Made by a program: the position numbers and the translations under genes. This document shows, in pieces, positions 20,387 through 28,938 of a stretch of 64,000 nucleotides of DNA. This stretch comes from Rhodococcus sp. 14-1411-2a (lineage in GTDB: Bacteria > Actinomycetota > Actinomycetes > Mycobacteriales > Mycobacteriaceae), in contig NZ_NPGA01000019.1 of assembly GCF_002259485.1 (NCBI RefSeq), positions 1 through 64,000 on the forward strand. The letters are read 5' to 3'. The notes beneath the pieces are model-generated. The model saw only the letters and a list, made by a program, of their open reading frames with translations, ran no database searches and had not been told where the DNA came from. The first letter of the stretch is position 1, and each line of letters opens with the position of its first letter.

Positions 20387-21472
20387 GTGACCGCTGCATT
20401 CCAGACTCCCGGACCGCGGGACTCCCTGACCGACGTGGCCGGTCTGCTGGTCGGTCATCATCACGAACTCGACGACGACGCCGCGATGGGCTCCGGTTCG
20501 GCCACCGGCTGCACCGTCGTGCGTGCGCTGGGTGGTGCGACGGCGGCCGTCGATGTTCGCGGCGGCGGGCCGGGGACTCGCGAGACCGATCTGCTCGATC
20601 CGAGCCACTCCGTGCAGCACGTCAACGCGATCCTGTTGACCGCGGGCAGTGCCTACGGGCTCGCCGCGGCCGACGGTGTCATGCGGTGGCTCGAAGAGCA
20701 CGGTCAGGGCATCCCGATGGGCAGTCCCGATCACGTCGTACCGATCGTCCCCGCCGCGGTCATCTTCGATCTTCCGGTCGGCGACTGGGCTTCTCGGCCG
20801 ACGGCGGAATTCGGCTATCTCGCCGCGGCCGCAGCGGCAACCGATTTCGCGACGGGATCGGTCGGGGCCGGTGTCGGTGCCCGCGCCGGAGTTCTCAAGG
20901 GCGGTGTCGGTACCGCGAGCACGGTGATCGAAGGCGGTCCGGCGGACGGGGTCACCGTCGCGGCGCTGATGGTCGCCAATCCGGTGGGCGCGGTGTTCGA
21001 CCCGCGTACCGGCCTGCTGTGGGGCGTCGGCACGCTCGGGCCCGCGGCGTTCGGGATGCGCAAGCCCGACGTGAACCAGCTGTGGTCCGCGCTCGCCCTC
21101 GAGCCGAAGGGCACTGCGCTCAACACCACGATCGGTGTCGTCGCCACCGATGCTGCGTTGTCGTCCGCGTCGTGCAAGCGGATTGCCGTCGCCGGTCACG
21201 ACGGGTTGGCGCGGGCCGTGCGACCGGCACACTCGCCGCTCGACGGCGACACGATCTTCGCAGTGTCGACCGGCACCAGACCCGTCACCGCGGAGTCCTC
21301 GGTGCCCGCCGCGTTCTCCGCGGAACTCCCGGTACTGGCCGCGGTCACCGAGGCCGCGGCGATCGTCGTCGAGCGAGCCATCGTCGCGGCCCTGCTCGAC
21401 GCCACCTCGGTGGCCGGCATCCCCACGTACCGCCAGATCTTCACGTCCGCGTTCGGTGGATCGGGAGCTTGA
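20387..21472 (+). CDS. P1 family (S58, DmpA-like) peptidase
   Basis: A 361-residue putative aminopeptidase/hydrolase with an Ntn-like fold, orthologous by position to Rv1333. Early motifs are TDVAGLLVGHHH and GTRETDLLDP; the expected autocleavage/nucleophile region is ALNTTIGVVATDAAL. A Gly-rich stretch (GSVGAGVGARAGVLKGGVG) is typical of the family. The start is GTG nine bases after the DUF2017 stop, so the two are likely cotranscribed. Confidence 0.88.
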   Translation: MTAAFQTPGPRDSLTDVAGLLVGHHHELDDDAAMGSGSATGCTVVRALGGATAAVDVRGGGPGTRETDLLDPSHSVQHVNAILLTAGSAYGLAAADGVMRWLEEHGQGIPMGSPDHVVPIVPAAVIFDLPVGDWASRPTAEFGYLAAAAAATDFATGSVGAGVGARAGVLKGGVGTASTVIEGGPADGVTVAALMVANPVGAVFDPRTGLLWGVGTLGPAAFGMRKPDVNQLWSALALEPKGTALNTTIGVVATDAALSSASCKRIAVAGHDGLARAVRPAHSPLDGDTIFAVSTGTRPVTAESSVPAAFSAELPVLAAVTEAAAIVVERAIVAALLDATSVAGIPTYRQIFTSAFGGSGA

Positions 21473-21531
21473 GCTCAGCTGGCGCGATACCTCTGCCCGG
21501 TACCGTGGAGGGAACTGTTCCGGAGGCGATC

Positions 21532-22161
21532 ATGAGCGATATCAGTAACCGTCCCGCCGAGCGTGCGCGGCCGGTCTGGATGCAGGCCGCCATTCTGGTG
21601 GGAGCATTCACCGTGTTGCTGTGGGTCATCGAGTTCATCGATGTGGCCAGCGGTTCGAGGCTCGAACGCAACGGGATACAGGCCCGCTCGGTCGAGGGTT
21701 TGTGGGGCATTCTGTTCGCGCCCGTGCTGCACGACGACTGGCAGCATCTGATCGCGAACACCGTGCCGATAGTCGTACTCGGATTTCTGGTGTTGCTCTC
21801 CGGTTTGACGCGTGGTCTGGCTGCCACCGGGATCATCTGGGTGGTCGGCGGGTTCGGTACCTGGCTGACCGCCGGTTCCTACACGAACACGATCGGCGCG
21901 TCGATCCTGATCTTCGGTTTCATCGCATATCTGTTGGTGCGTGGCTTCTTCACCCGCAAGCTCGGTCAACTGGCGATCGGAGTCGTGGTGTTCGTGCTGT
22001 ACGGCAGCGCACTGTGGGGCGTGCTGCCGAGCGAGCCCAACGTCTCCTGGCAGGGGCATCTGTTCGGCGCGGTAGGCGGAGTGGTTGCCGCTCGACTGCT
22101 GTCCGCCGACGCGCGAGCCGGGAGGGCGCGCGCGAAATCGCTCGATCGGCCCACTTCGTAG
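21532..22161 (+). CDS. rhomboid family intramembrane serine protease
   Basis: A 209-residue membrane protein with about six hydrophobic segments. It has the rhomboid layout: HDDWQHLIANTVP after the first segment, the probable serine nucleophile in TIGASILIFG (the usual GxSG is IGAS here) and the partner His in SWQGHLFGAVGG. It is orthologous by order to Rv1337. The ATG start has CGGAGG about six bases upstream. Confidence 0.9.
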   Translation: MSDISNRPAERARPVWMQAAILVGAFTVLLWVIEFIDVASGSRLERNGIQARSVEGLWGILFAPVLHDDWQHLIANTVPIVVLGFLVLLSGLTRGLAATGIIWVVGGFGTWLTAGSYTNTIGASILIFGFIAYLLVRGFFTRKLGQLAIGVVVFVLYGSALWGVLPSEPNVSWQGHLFGAVGGVVAARLLSADARAGRARAKSLDRPTS

Positions 22162-22263
22162 TTCGAGGTAACTCCGGACACACCTGAGTTCGGCGGTGAA
22201 TTTCGCCGACTCGCGCTGTGAATACTGCCCGAACGTTTCGAGTGATGCGCTCGGCGTGGCAGC

Positions 22264-23031
22264 ATGGCTTTCATGCGAATTACCGTCCTGGGATGTTCGG
22301 GCAGTGTGTCCGGACCCGATTCACCCGCGTCGGGCTACTTGTTGGAAGAAGAGGAGACCGCGCCGGTCGTCCTCGACTTCGGTCCCGGCATCCTCGGGGC
22401 GTTGCAGCGCTACGCCGATCCGGGAGATGTGAGCGTTCTGCTCTCGCATCTGCACGCCGATCACTGCCTCGACGTTCCCGGACTACTGGTGTGGCGTCGC
22501 TACCATCCCAGCCCGCCGGAGGGACGAGCGATCGTCTACGGACCCAAGGACACGGCGTTCCGGCTCGGAGTCGCCTCGGCCGAGTGCGGCGGGCAGATCG
22601 ACGACATGTCCGACACCATCGACCTGCGTCGCTGGGTGGACGGACGCACAGTGGAGTTCGGCAAGCTGTCGATCCTCGCTCGGCAGGTGTTCCATCCCCC
22701 CGAGTCGTACGGCATGCGCGTCACCACGGCGGAAGGCCGCACTTTCGCCTACAGCGGAGACACCGGAATGTGTCAGGCAGTCCAGGACCTGGCGCACGGG
22801 GCCGACATGTTCCTGTGCGAGGCGTCGTGGACCGACAGTCCGGAACGGCCCGAGGGCGTGCACCTGTCCGGAACCGAGGCCGGCCGCATCGCTCGTGAGG
22901 CCGGGGTGGGGGAGCTGCTGCTCACCCATATTCCGCCGTGGACGTCCCGCGAGGACGTCATCGCCGAGGCCAAAGCGGAGTTCAGTGGACCGGTGCATGC
23001 CGTTCTCCCAGGGGACGTCTTCACCGTCTGA
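22264..23031 (+). CDS. metallo-beta-lactamase-fold cyclic nucleotide phosphodiesterase
   Basis: A 255-residue protein with the metal-binding motif SHLHADH (about residue 62), then FAYSGDTG and the late LLTHIPPW. It is the Rv1339 counterpart; Rv1339 has been reported to hydrolyse cAMP, so this may counterbalance the adenylate cyclase at 569-2167. The activity is inferred from family and position. Start choices are MAF at 22,264 or MRI at 22,273. Confidence 0.88.
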   Translation: MAFMRITVLGCSGSVSGPDSPASGYLLEEEETAPVVLDFGPGILGALQRYADPGDVSVLLSHLHADHCLDVPGLLVWRRYHPSPPEGRAIVYGPKDTAFRLGVASAECGGQIDDMSDTIDLRRWVDGRTVEFGKLSILARQVFHPPESYGMRVTTAEGRTFAYSGDTGMCQAVQDLAHGADMFLCEASWTDSPERPEGVHLSGTEAGRIAREAGVGELLLTHIPPWTSREDVIAEAKAEFSGPVHAVLPGDVFTV

Positions 23032-23052
23032 GGACGCGCTAGGCTTCGAGTC

Positions 23053-23838
23053 GTGTCCAGACGAGAAGACGGCAGGGCGGACGACGAGCTCCGCAACATC
23101 AAGATCACCCGCGGCTTCACCAGCCACCCGGCAGGGTCGGTGCTGGTCGAGTTCGGCAACACCAGGGTGATGTGCACGGCCAGCGTCGAGGAGGGCGTGC
23201 CGCGCTGGCGGAAGGGATCCGGCCTCGGTTGGCTCACCGCCGAGTACGCGATGCTCCCGGCCGCGACGCACACTCGCAACGGCCGTGAGTCCGTCAAGGG
23301 CAAGGTCGGCGGGCGTACCCAGGAAATTTCCCGCTTGGTCGGGCGTTCACTGCGTGCCTGCATCGATTTGGCCGCCATCGGCGAGAACACCATCGCCCTC
23401 GACTGCGACGTACTGCAGGCCGACGGCGGAACCAGAACTGCAGCTGTCACCGGAGCGTTCGTGGCTCTCGACGACGCCGTCACCTACCTGCGAGCAGCGG
23501 GACGCCTCGCCGATCCGCAGCCCATCTCGTGCATGATCGCCGCCGTCAGTGTCGGCGTCGTCGACGGCCGAGTGCGCCTCGATCTGCCTTACGAGGAAGA
23601 TTCGCGCGCCGAGGTCGACATGAACGTCGTCGCCACCGACACCGGCACGCTGGTGGAGATCCAGGGAACCGGAGAGGGTGCGACCTTCCCTCGAACCACA
23701 CTCGACAAGCTGCTCGACTCCGCATTCGTCGGCATCGAGAAGTTGTTCGAGGTGCAGAAGGAAGCACTGGCGTTGCCGTACCCCGGCGATCTGCCCGAGC
23801 CTGCGGCCGCGGAATCGAAGAAGAAGTTCGGTGGCTGA
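23053..23838 (+). CDS. rph: ribonuclease PH
   Basis: A phosphorolytic 3'-5' exoribonuclease that trims tRNA 3' ends. The 261-residue protein shows the RNase PH signature [18 protein letters not shown], the phosphate-binding RSLRACIDL and [15 protein letters not shown]. Starts at GTG 23,053. It overlaps the next gene by eight bases. Confidence 0.95.
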   Translation: MSRREDGRADDELRNIKITRGFTSHPAGSVLVEFGNTRVMCTASVEEGVPRWRKGSGLGWLTAEYAMLPAATHTRNGRESVKGKVGGRTQEISRLVGRSLRACIDLAAIGENTIALDCDVLQADGGTRTAAVTGAFVALDDAVTYLRAAGRLADPQPISCMIAAVSVGVVDGRVRLDLPYEEDSRAEVDMNVVATDTGTLVEIQGTGEGATFPRTTLDKLLDSAFVGIEKLFEVQKEALALPYPGDLPEPAAAESKKKFGG

Positions 23839-24445
23839 CACCGAGCTGCTGGTAGCGAGCCGAAACGCGAAGAAATTGCGTGAACTCCGGCGGGTGCTCG
23901 ACGCCGCCGGAGTGGCCGGGATCGAGCTGGTCGGCCTCGACGAGGTGCCGCCGTTCCCGGAGGCACCCGAGACCGGAGCGACTTTCGAGGAGAATGCACT
24001 CGCCAAGGCGCGTGACGGAGCTGCGGCCACCGGATTACCTTGTGTGGCAGACGATTCCGGAATAGAAATCGATGCCCTGAACGCGATGCCAGGGGTGCTC
24101 TCGGCTCGCTGGTCCGGTACACACGGGCAGGACGAGGCCAACACCGCACTGGTTCTGGCGCAGTTGAGTGACACCCCCGACGAGCGTCGCGGAGCCGCAT
24201 TCGTCTCGGCGTGTGCGCTGGTGATTCCCGGCGGCACCGAGACCGTGGTCCGCGGTGAATGGCGCGGAGTAGTGGGCCGAGAGCCGGTGGGGGAGAACGG
24301 CTTCGGCTACGACCCCATTTTCGTGCCCGAGGGCGACGGCCGCAGTGCCGCGCAACTGAGCCCGGACGAGAAGGACGCCGCCTCACATCGCGGTAACGCA
24401 CTGCGAAAGCTCGTTCCGGCCCTCGAAGAACTGACGGGGCGGTAG
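23831..24445 (+). CDS. rdgB: dITP/XTP pyrophosphatase (RdgB/HAM1)
   Basis: Hydrolyses non-canonical purine triphosphates before they enter DNA. The 204-residue protein has [38 protein letters not shown] and SHRGNAL, the complete family motif set. The GTG start lies inside the end of rph, suggesting translational coupling. Confidence 0.94.
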   Translation: MADTELLVASRNAKKLRELRRVLDAAGVAGIELVGLDEVPPFPEAPETGATFEENALAKARDGAAATGLPCVADDSGIEIDALNAMPGVLSARWSGTHGQDEANTALVLAQLSDTPDERRGAAFVSACALVIPGGTETVVRGEWRGVVGREPVGENGFGYDPIFVPEGDGRSAAQLSPDEKDAASHRGNALRKLVPALEELTGR

Positions 24446-24448
24446 CTC

Positions 24449-25258
24449 GTGGCGATGCGAACCGTTCTGACGCGGACGTCGGTTGTGTTCGCCGCCGCTG
24501 CGCTGTGCCTGGCAGTTGCCCCGGCCTCCGCGGCACCGGCCGCGGGCTCCTTCGCCGAGGCGTTCGCGTACTCGATCGCGCACCCGGGCGTGACTCCTCC
24601 GGGCTCGAACGACTTCTCGTGTGTTCCGAGCGCGCAACACCCGGAGCCGGTGGTGCTGGTGCACGGCTTCCTGGAGAACTCCTACGACAACTGGGCATCG
24701 CTGTCGCCGAAGCTGGCCGAAGCCGGATACTGCGTGTTCGCGATCGACTACGGCAACACCGGCCCGGTTCGGGCGTTCGGTGCGCTCGAGCCCATCCCGG
24801 AGAGTGCCGCGGAACTGTCGACGTTCGTCGATTCCGTGCTCGAGGCAACAGGTGCGCAGAAGGTGTCGATCGTCGGCCACTCGAAGGGTGGCACGGTGCC
24901 GCGCTACTACGCCCGCTTCCTCGGTGGAGACCGAACGGTGGCGCGCATCGTGGCTTTGTCTCCGCCGAACTACCCGACGGCGGGCCCGCCGGTGCAGGAC
25001 GACGTGCTCGAGCGACTGAACGAGGGCAGCGACACCGTCTCGGGCATCGAATACACGACGATCGTCACCCGTTACGACCAGATCGTCGTTCCGTACACTG
25101 CCTCGCTGCTCAGCGGCGCAGGAAACACGAATGTGGTGCTGCAGGACGTGTGCCCGGCCAACACCGTCGAGCACACCGGAATCTCGTACGATCCGCTTGC
25201 TCAGCGGCTGGTGCAGAACGCACTGGATCCGGAGAACGCACAGCCGATCAACTGCTGA
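24449..25258 (+). CDS. secreted lipase/esterase (alpha/beta hydrolase)
   Basis: A 269-residue exported hydrolase with a Sec signal peptide at residues 1-29 (cleavage likely after PASA). The catalytic triad is visible: Ser in VGHSKGG, Asp in TRYDQIVVPY and His in VEHTGISYD; the oxyanion motif is VLVHGF. Paired cysteines (FSC/GYC and DVC/INC) probably form disulfides. It fits the Lipase_2/EstA type of secreted triacylglycerol lipases. It starts at GTG three bases after the rdgB stop. Confidence 0.88.
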   Translation: MAMRTVLTRTSVVFAAAALCLAVAPASAAPAAGSFAEAFAYSIAHPGVTPPGSNDFSCVPSAQHPEPVVLVHGFLENSYDNWASLSPKLAEAGYCVFAIDYGNTGPVRAFGALEPIPESAAELSTFVDSVLEATGAQKVSIVGHSKGGTVPRYYARFLGGDRTVARIVALSPPNYPTAGPPVQDDVLERLNEGSDTVSGIEYTTIVTRYDQIVVPYTASLLSGAGNTNVVLQDVCPANTVEHTGISYDPLAQRLVQNALDPENAQPINC

Positions 25259-25260
25259 GG

Positions 25261-25614
25261 TCAGACGCCGAAATCGGCTTTGACCTGCTTGGTGCGCTTG
25301 TGCTCGACGTAGAACGACAGGAACGGGATGGTCCCGGCGAGCAGTGTGCCGATCGTGCGGGCAGCAGGCCACCGTACCTTGATCGCCAGATCGACGGTCA
25401 GCACGAGATACACGAGGTAGACCCAACCGTGCACGACGGCAATCCAATTGGGCACGTTCTCGACCTTGAATATGTACTTGGCGACCATCTCGGTCACGAG
25501 AACGAGCAGCCAGATTCCCGTGGCGTACGCCAGAACGCGGTAGCGCAGCAACGCGGACGCGATCTTCTGTGTCTTGTTCGCAGACGCCTGCGTCTTCTCC
25601 GGTGCCGAACTCAC
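25261..25614 (-). CDS. DUF3817 integral membrane protein (second copy)
   Basis: A 117-residue membrane protein of the same family as the gene at 6,129, sharing AVVHGWVYLVYLVLTVDLAIK. The start is GTG at 25,614 with AGGAG upstream; the longer open frame is read-through antisense material. It overlaps the upstream gene by four bases. Similar to Rv1342c by neighbourhood. Confidence 0.86.
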   Translation of the reverse strand: MSSAPEKTQASANKTQKIASALLRYRVLAYATGIWLLVLVTEMVAKYIFKVENVPNWIAVVHGWVYLVYLVLTVDLAIKVRWPAARTIGTLLAGTIPFLSFYVEHKRTKQVKADFGV

Positions 25615-26012
25615 GTGGTGCTCCTGTCGGTCCCGCGGGATTCGTTCAGCTCCGCGAGGTAGCTGTTGTATTCGAGTAGTTGCCGAGCCTCGGGATCGTC
25701 GAGGTCTCGGGCGTCCGCCGCAGGCGCGCTGCGCTTGGGGAGCAGGTCGAGGGGCACCTCTGTGGGTCCGTCGGGTCGCGCTGCTGCCGCCTCGTCCGGG
25801 TCCTCGTCTTCGAGGCGGACGAACTTGCGGTAGGCGTAGATCACGAACACTGCGAACAGAGGCCATTGAAAGGCATATCCGAGGTTTTGGCCGTTTCCGC
25901 CCACTGCCTCGAAGCGCTCCCACTGCCACCAGCCGAGGCCCAGACACACCGCCGCGGACACGATGACCAGCGCGATCAGTGCTGGCCGACGGTTCGGGCG
26001 GGATGAAGTCAC
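25611..26012 (-). CDS. membrane-anchored protein (LprD/Rv1343c position)
   Basis: A 133-residue protein with two hydrophobic segments (about 11-30 and 42-60), a WWQWERF motif between them and an acidic, Pro-rich cytosolic C-terminus ending in EARQLLEYNSYLAEL. No enzymatic motif is seen. By order it matches Rv1343c (lprD). Its last four bases overlap the DUF3817 gene start. Confidence 0.78.
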   Translation of the reverse strand: MTSSRPNRRPALIALVIVSAAVCLGLGWWQWERFEAVGGNGQNLGYAFQWPLFAVFVIYAYRKFVRLEDEDPDEAAAARPDGPTEVPLDLLPKRSAPAADARDLDDPEARQLLEYNSYLAELNESRGTDRSTT

Positions 26013-26101
26013 CCCTCGACGGTACCGGAGGTACTACTACTGCAGGTAGTCGCGTGCTGCGGCCCGGCGGTGATTCTCACCATGGACGGTTCGAGTTCGG
26101 C

Positions 26102-26758
26102 TCACGCCCGACGACGGTTGGCCCGTGCCTGGGCGAGTTGCTCGGCACCGGGCCCGGTCACATCCGCCAGGGCTCTGCTGCGTCCGGTCAGAACCAGTGC
26201 CAGGGTGCCGGCCGATCCTTCGATGACCGGGCCCTCGCCGCGGCTCCAGTCGAGATCGGTCGCGCGCCACTGCAGTCGAAGCTCGGGGCCTTTGAACGGT
26301 GCGGCACCGCTCGCGGGCACCAGGAAGTCGAGCATCGTGATCATGCGGTGGTCGGGGACGTGGTGTTCGATTCCCAGCGGCGTGCACAGGTCCAATCCGT
26401 GCACGATGACGTCGGACAAGGGGGCCAGCGGACCGTGGCCAGGCGGGGTGAATTTCTTGTCGGCGTGGGCGGTGAGCAAGGCGGGCAATTCGTCTTCGTG
26501 CTCGCGACGAACGCGCGTGGTCATCAGTTGATTGGCTCGGTCGAAGTTGCCTCGGGTGCGCACCATGACGAGTCCGAACTGCCAGAGCGGGACGATCAGT
26601 GGCACCACCAGATGGGCGGCGACGTCTCGGACGGTCCAGGCCTCGCACAGCGATTGGGCGCCCCATTGTTCGGGGGTGAGAGTCTCGAGAGTTCTTGCGA
26701 GAGAACGTCTCTCGTCTGCGATCTCGGCGAAGATCGTGTCGTTCGATTCCTCGGGCAT
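26102..26758 (-). CDS. DinB/mycothiol-dependent maleylpyruvate isomerase family protein
   Basis: A 218-residue protein of the TIGR03083/MDMPI-N four-helix family: ADERRSLARTLETLTPEQW, SLCEAWTVRDVAAHLV (metal-ligand His) and VIVHGLDLCTPLG (further His). These enzymes use mycothiol or act as unknown hydrolases/transferases. The start is ATG 26,758; the open frame further upstream runs through the tRNA-Leu gene and is not coding. Confidence 0.83.
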   Translation of the reverse strand: MPEESNDTIFAEIADERRSLARTLETLTPEQWGAQSLCEAWTVRDVAAHLVVPLIVPLWQFGLVMVRTRGNFDRANQLMTTRVRREHEDELPALLTAHADKKFTPPGHGPLAPLSDVIVHGLDLCTPLGIEHHVPDHRMITMLDFLVPASGAAPFKGPELRLQWRATDLDWSRGEGPVIEGSAGTLALVLTGRSRALADVTGPGAEQLAQARANRRRA

Positions 26759-26823
26759 TCGAACCGCCTTCACACGTCGGAACTTGCAGAAGTCTCGAGA
26801 AAAGCCGGGCCGAACGACCGTGG

Positions 26824-26905
<82 letters not shown>

Positions 26906-26984
26906 GTGCCGGTGAAGTCTACAACCCGGATGGTTGTTGTCAGTGCCGCGGTCTGCTCGACTGTGTGCCCACGTCATGCGGTGT

Positions 26985-26998
26985 ACACCGTACGGTGT
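26985..26998. promoter_or_regulatory. palindromic operator upstream of TetR gene
   Basis: ACACCGTACGGTGT is a perfect 14-base palindrome 15 bases before the TetR start codon, followed by a -10-like TACACT at 27,002-27,007. This is the usual place and shape for an autoregulatory TetR operator. The link to this regulator is inference. Confidence 0.65.
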
Positions 26999-27013
26999 CG
27001 CTACACTCGCCGA

Positions 27014-27805
27014 GTGGCATCGAAAAAGGACGTCCCCTTCGACCCGGCCCGGATACTCGGGCTTCTGTGGCGAGTCGGTGCCAAGCCGAGTCGGACCGGA
27101 CTGAGCGTGGATGCGATCGTCGATGCCGCCATCGAACTGGCCGATGCGACCGGTCTGGAGTCGGTGTCGATGCGGAACGTGGCACAGCATCTCGGTGTCG
27201 GCGCGATGTCGCTGTACACACATGTTCCGGGCCGGGAAGAGCTGGCCGATCTGATGATCGATCGAGCGCTTGCGGGTCTCTACTCGCACGTCGACGAGCC
27301 GGCTTCCGTCGCCGGCGGATGGCGTCCAGCGATGCGCTTCGTTGCCGAGCGCAATTGGTCTCTGTATCAACAACATTCGTGGCTTCTCGAGGCGGAGGGG
27401 GCACGGCCCGTGCTCGGTCCGCACACCAACGACAAGTACGAGGCCGAGTTGCGCCCTCTCGAAGGCATCGGCCTGGGCGACGTCGAGATCGACTCCGTTC
27501 TCACTCTGGTTCTCACTCACGTCTCCGGTACCGCGCGAGCCCTGGCCGGCGTGACCCGTGTCAAGGAGCAGTCGGGCATGTCCGACGCCCAGTGGTGGGC
27601 GGCTACCGCGCCGATCCTCGAACGGGTGATGGACCGCGAGCGCTTTCCGGTGTCGTCTCGGGTCGGGACGGCCGCGGCGACGTCGTACGACGCCGCCAGC
27701 GACCCCGTGCACGCCTACCGGTTCGGGTTGGAGTGCATTCTCGACGGTGTGGAGGCGATGATCTCGCGAAGTCAGCCCGTCGGTCGAAGTGCCGCCTCGG
27801 AGTGA
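27014..27805 (+). CDS. TetR family transcriptional regulator
   Basis: A 263-residue regulator. The N-terminal helix-turn-helix (DATGLESVSMRNVAQHLGVGAMSLYTHV) spans about residues 45-72 and the remainder is the TetR_C ligand domain. I chose GTG 27,014 because it follows the palindrome and -10-like box closely; the open frame extends 36 codons upstream through that operator. The few bases between the promoter box and GTG suggest a leaderless or nearly leaderless transcript. Its 3' end overlaps the opposing gene by 34 bases. Confidence 0.87.
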   Translation: MASKKDVPFDPARILGLLWRVGAKPSRTGLSVDAIVDAAIELADATGLESVSMRNVAQHLGVGAMSLYTHVPGREELADLMIDRALAGLYSHVDEPASVAGGWRPAMRFVAERNWSLYQQHSWLLEAEGARPVLGPHTNDKYEAELRPLEGIGLGDVEIDSVLTLVLTHVSGTARALAGVTRVKEQSGMSDAQWWAATAPILERVMDRERFPVSSRVGTAAATSYDAASDPVHAYRFGLECILDGVEAMISRSQPVGRSAASE

Positions 27806-28503
27806 CGCTTCTTCGGCCTGCGTAACTTGTGTTGATATCGCCAGATTGCGTGCTCGAGTGAGGCGAGTTCGGTGCTCAGTGCGTCCGCCGTCATTGCAAG
27901 GATCACGGACGCGCGGTCCTCGGCAATGCCGACGGACAGGTTCTGGTGGAGCGGTTCGAGCGCGTCGGCGACGAACGAGTTCAGATGTTCGGTCGCCTTG
28001 TCGGTGCGCACTCCCAGATGCATGAGCATGCACTCCCAGGTGGTCTCGCCGAGCCCGGGAATCGCGCAGAACGCCTCGAATTGGTCCTCGGTGTGCTGCA
28101 CGAAGTCGCTCGAACGACTCAGGCCCACCGAGATCAACGTCCGAGCAGCCACGGCAGCGGCAGCACCCTTGGTTCGACTGTTTCCCGGAACCAGTTGACG
28201 GTTGGAGAGAATCTCCACGAGTAGATCCGGACTGTTGGTCAGTTCGGCGAGGGTTGTCAAGTCGTCGAGTCGGTTATCGCCGCGATGCGATCGCCATCGC
28301 TGGACGACCGCACGGACCCCGCTCGAAGGGCCGCCGTAGGGAGCGCGCGCCGAGAAGATCGCATCCAGCAACGCCACCTCGCTCTCGCCCCGCCACCCCG
28401 GTGTCCAGTGTGGCGAACGGGATTGCGGCGCATGCGATTCGATGTGCAGAAGCATCGCGTCGAGCTCGTCCTCGGTGCAGATATCCGTTACCGATGAATA
28501 CAT
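27772..28503 (-). CDS. conserved protein with helix-hairpin-helix-like motif
   Basis: A 243-residue protein with no confident family match. The segment AIPGLGETTWECMLMHLGV (about 149-167) resembles the helix-hairpin-helix plus following helix of endonuclease III/HhH-GPD proteins, but I see no iron-sulfur cysteines and no convincing catalytic Lys/Asp pair. The C-terminus is basic (KLRRPKKRHSE). It is transcribed away from the fas leader and overlaps the TetR gene end. Confidence 0.7.
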   Translation of the reverse strand: MYSSVTDICTEDELDAMLLHIESHAPQSRSPHWTPGWRGESEVALLDAIFSARAPYGGPSSGVRAVVQRWRSHRGDNRLDDLTTLAELTNSPDLLVEILSNRQLVPGNSRTKGAAAAVAARTLISVGLSRSSDFVQHTEDQFEAFCAIPGLGETTWECMLMHLGVRTDKATEHLNSFVADALEPLHQNLSVGIAEDRASVILAMTADALSTELASLEHAIWRYQHKLRRPKKRHSEAALRPTG

Positions 28504-28637
28504 GAATTCCCCCCGGATTTCGTCGACCGCTCTCCCGGCGAGCGGCTCGTTCGCACAAGGTAGAGGACCGCACCGACAAGGTTGGGAGCTGCTCGTCTGT
28601 GCTCGAGATCACATCACGAAAAGATAACGAAAAATGC

Positions 28638-28792
28638 GAGGCTTTCCTCATGTTCTGGTGTTCCGCTCGACGCTCTCGCCAGCGTGGATACGGGTTACCG
28701 ACGAGTCGGGTAAACAAAAGGTAAAGCCACTTCGAGTGACGTACTCGCTGGTAGCACTCGGACGTCCGAGCAAACCTGAGGATTTCCTCATG
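28638..28792. repeat. paired GAGG-N4-CCTCATG elements in fas leader
   Basis: GAGGCTTTCCTCATG (28,638-28,652) and GAGGATTTCCTCATG (28,778-28,792) differ at one base, lie 140 bases apart, and each contains the inverted repeat GAGG/CCTC. They lie in the 435-base region between the HhH-like gene and fas. They are candidate protein-binding sites; the binding protein is unknown. Confidence 0.6.
28757..28770. promoter_or_regulatory. perfect palindrome upstream of fas
   Basis: CTCGGACGTCCGAG is a perfect 14-base palindrome about 170 bases before the fas start and just upstream of the second GAGG-CCTC element. Fas operons of mycobacteria are regulated by the TetR-type activator FasR; whether this is the FasR-type site is a guess. 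Confidence 0.5.
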
Positions 28793-28938
28793 ATTTTGTG
28801 TCAATCTTGAGCAGCGCGGAGGAGACCTGTCGACGAAGACCGGCTCACCGCTTCGACCCTGTAGCCCACGACGCCATGGGGCAGTCATCACAGCGAACGC
28901 CCCGACCCCCGAGGCGTCCACGAGAGGAATCTTCAGCC

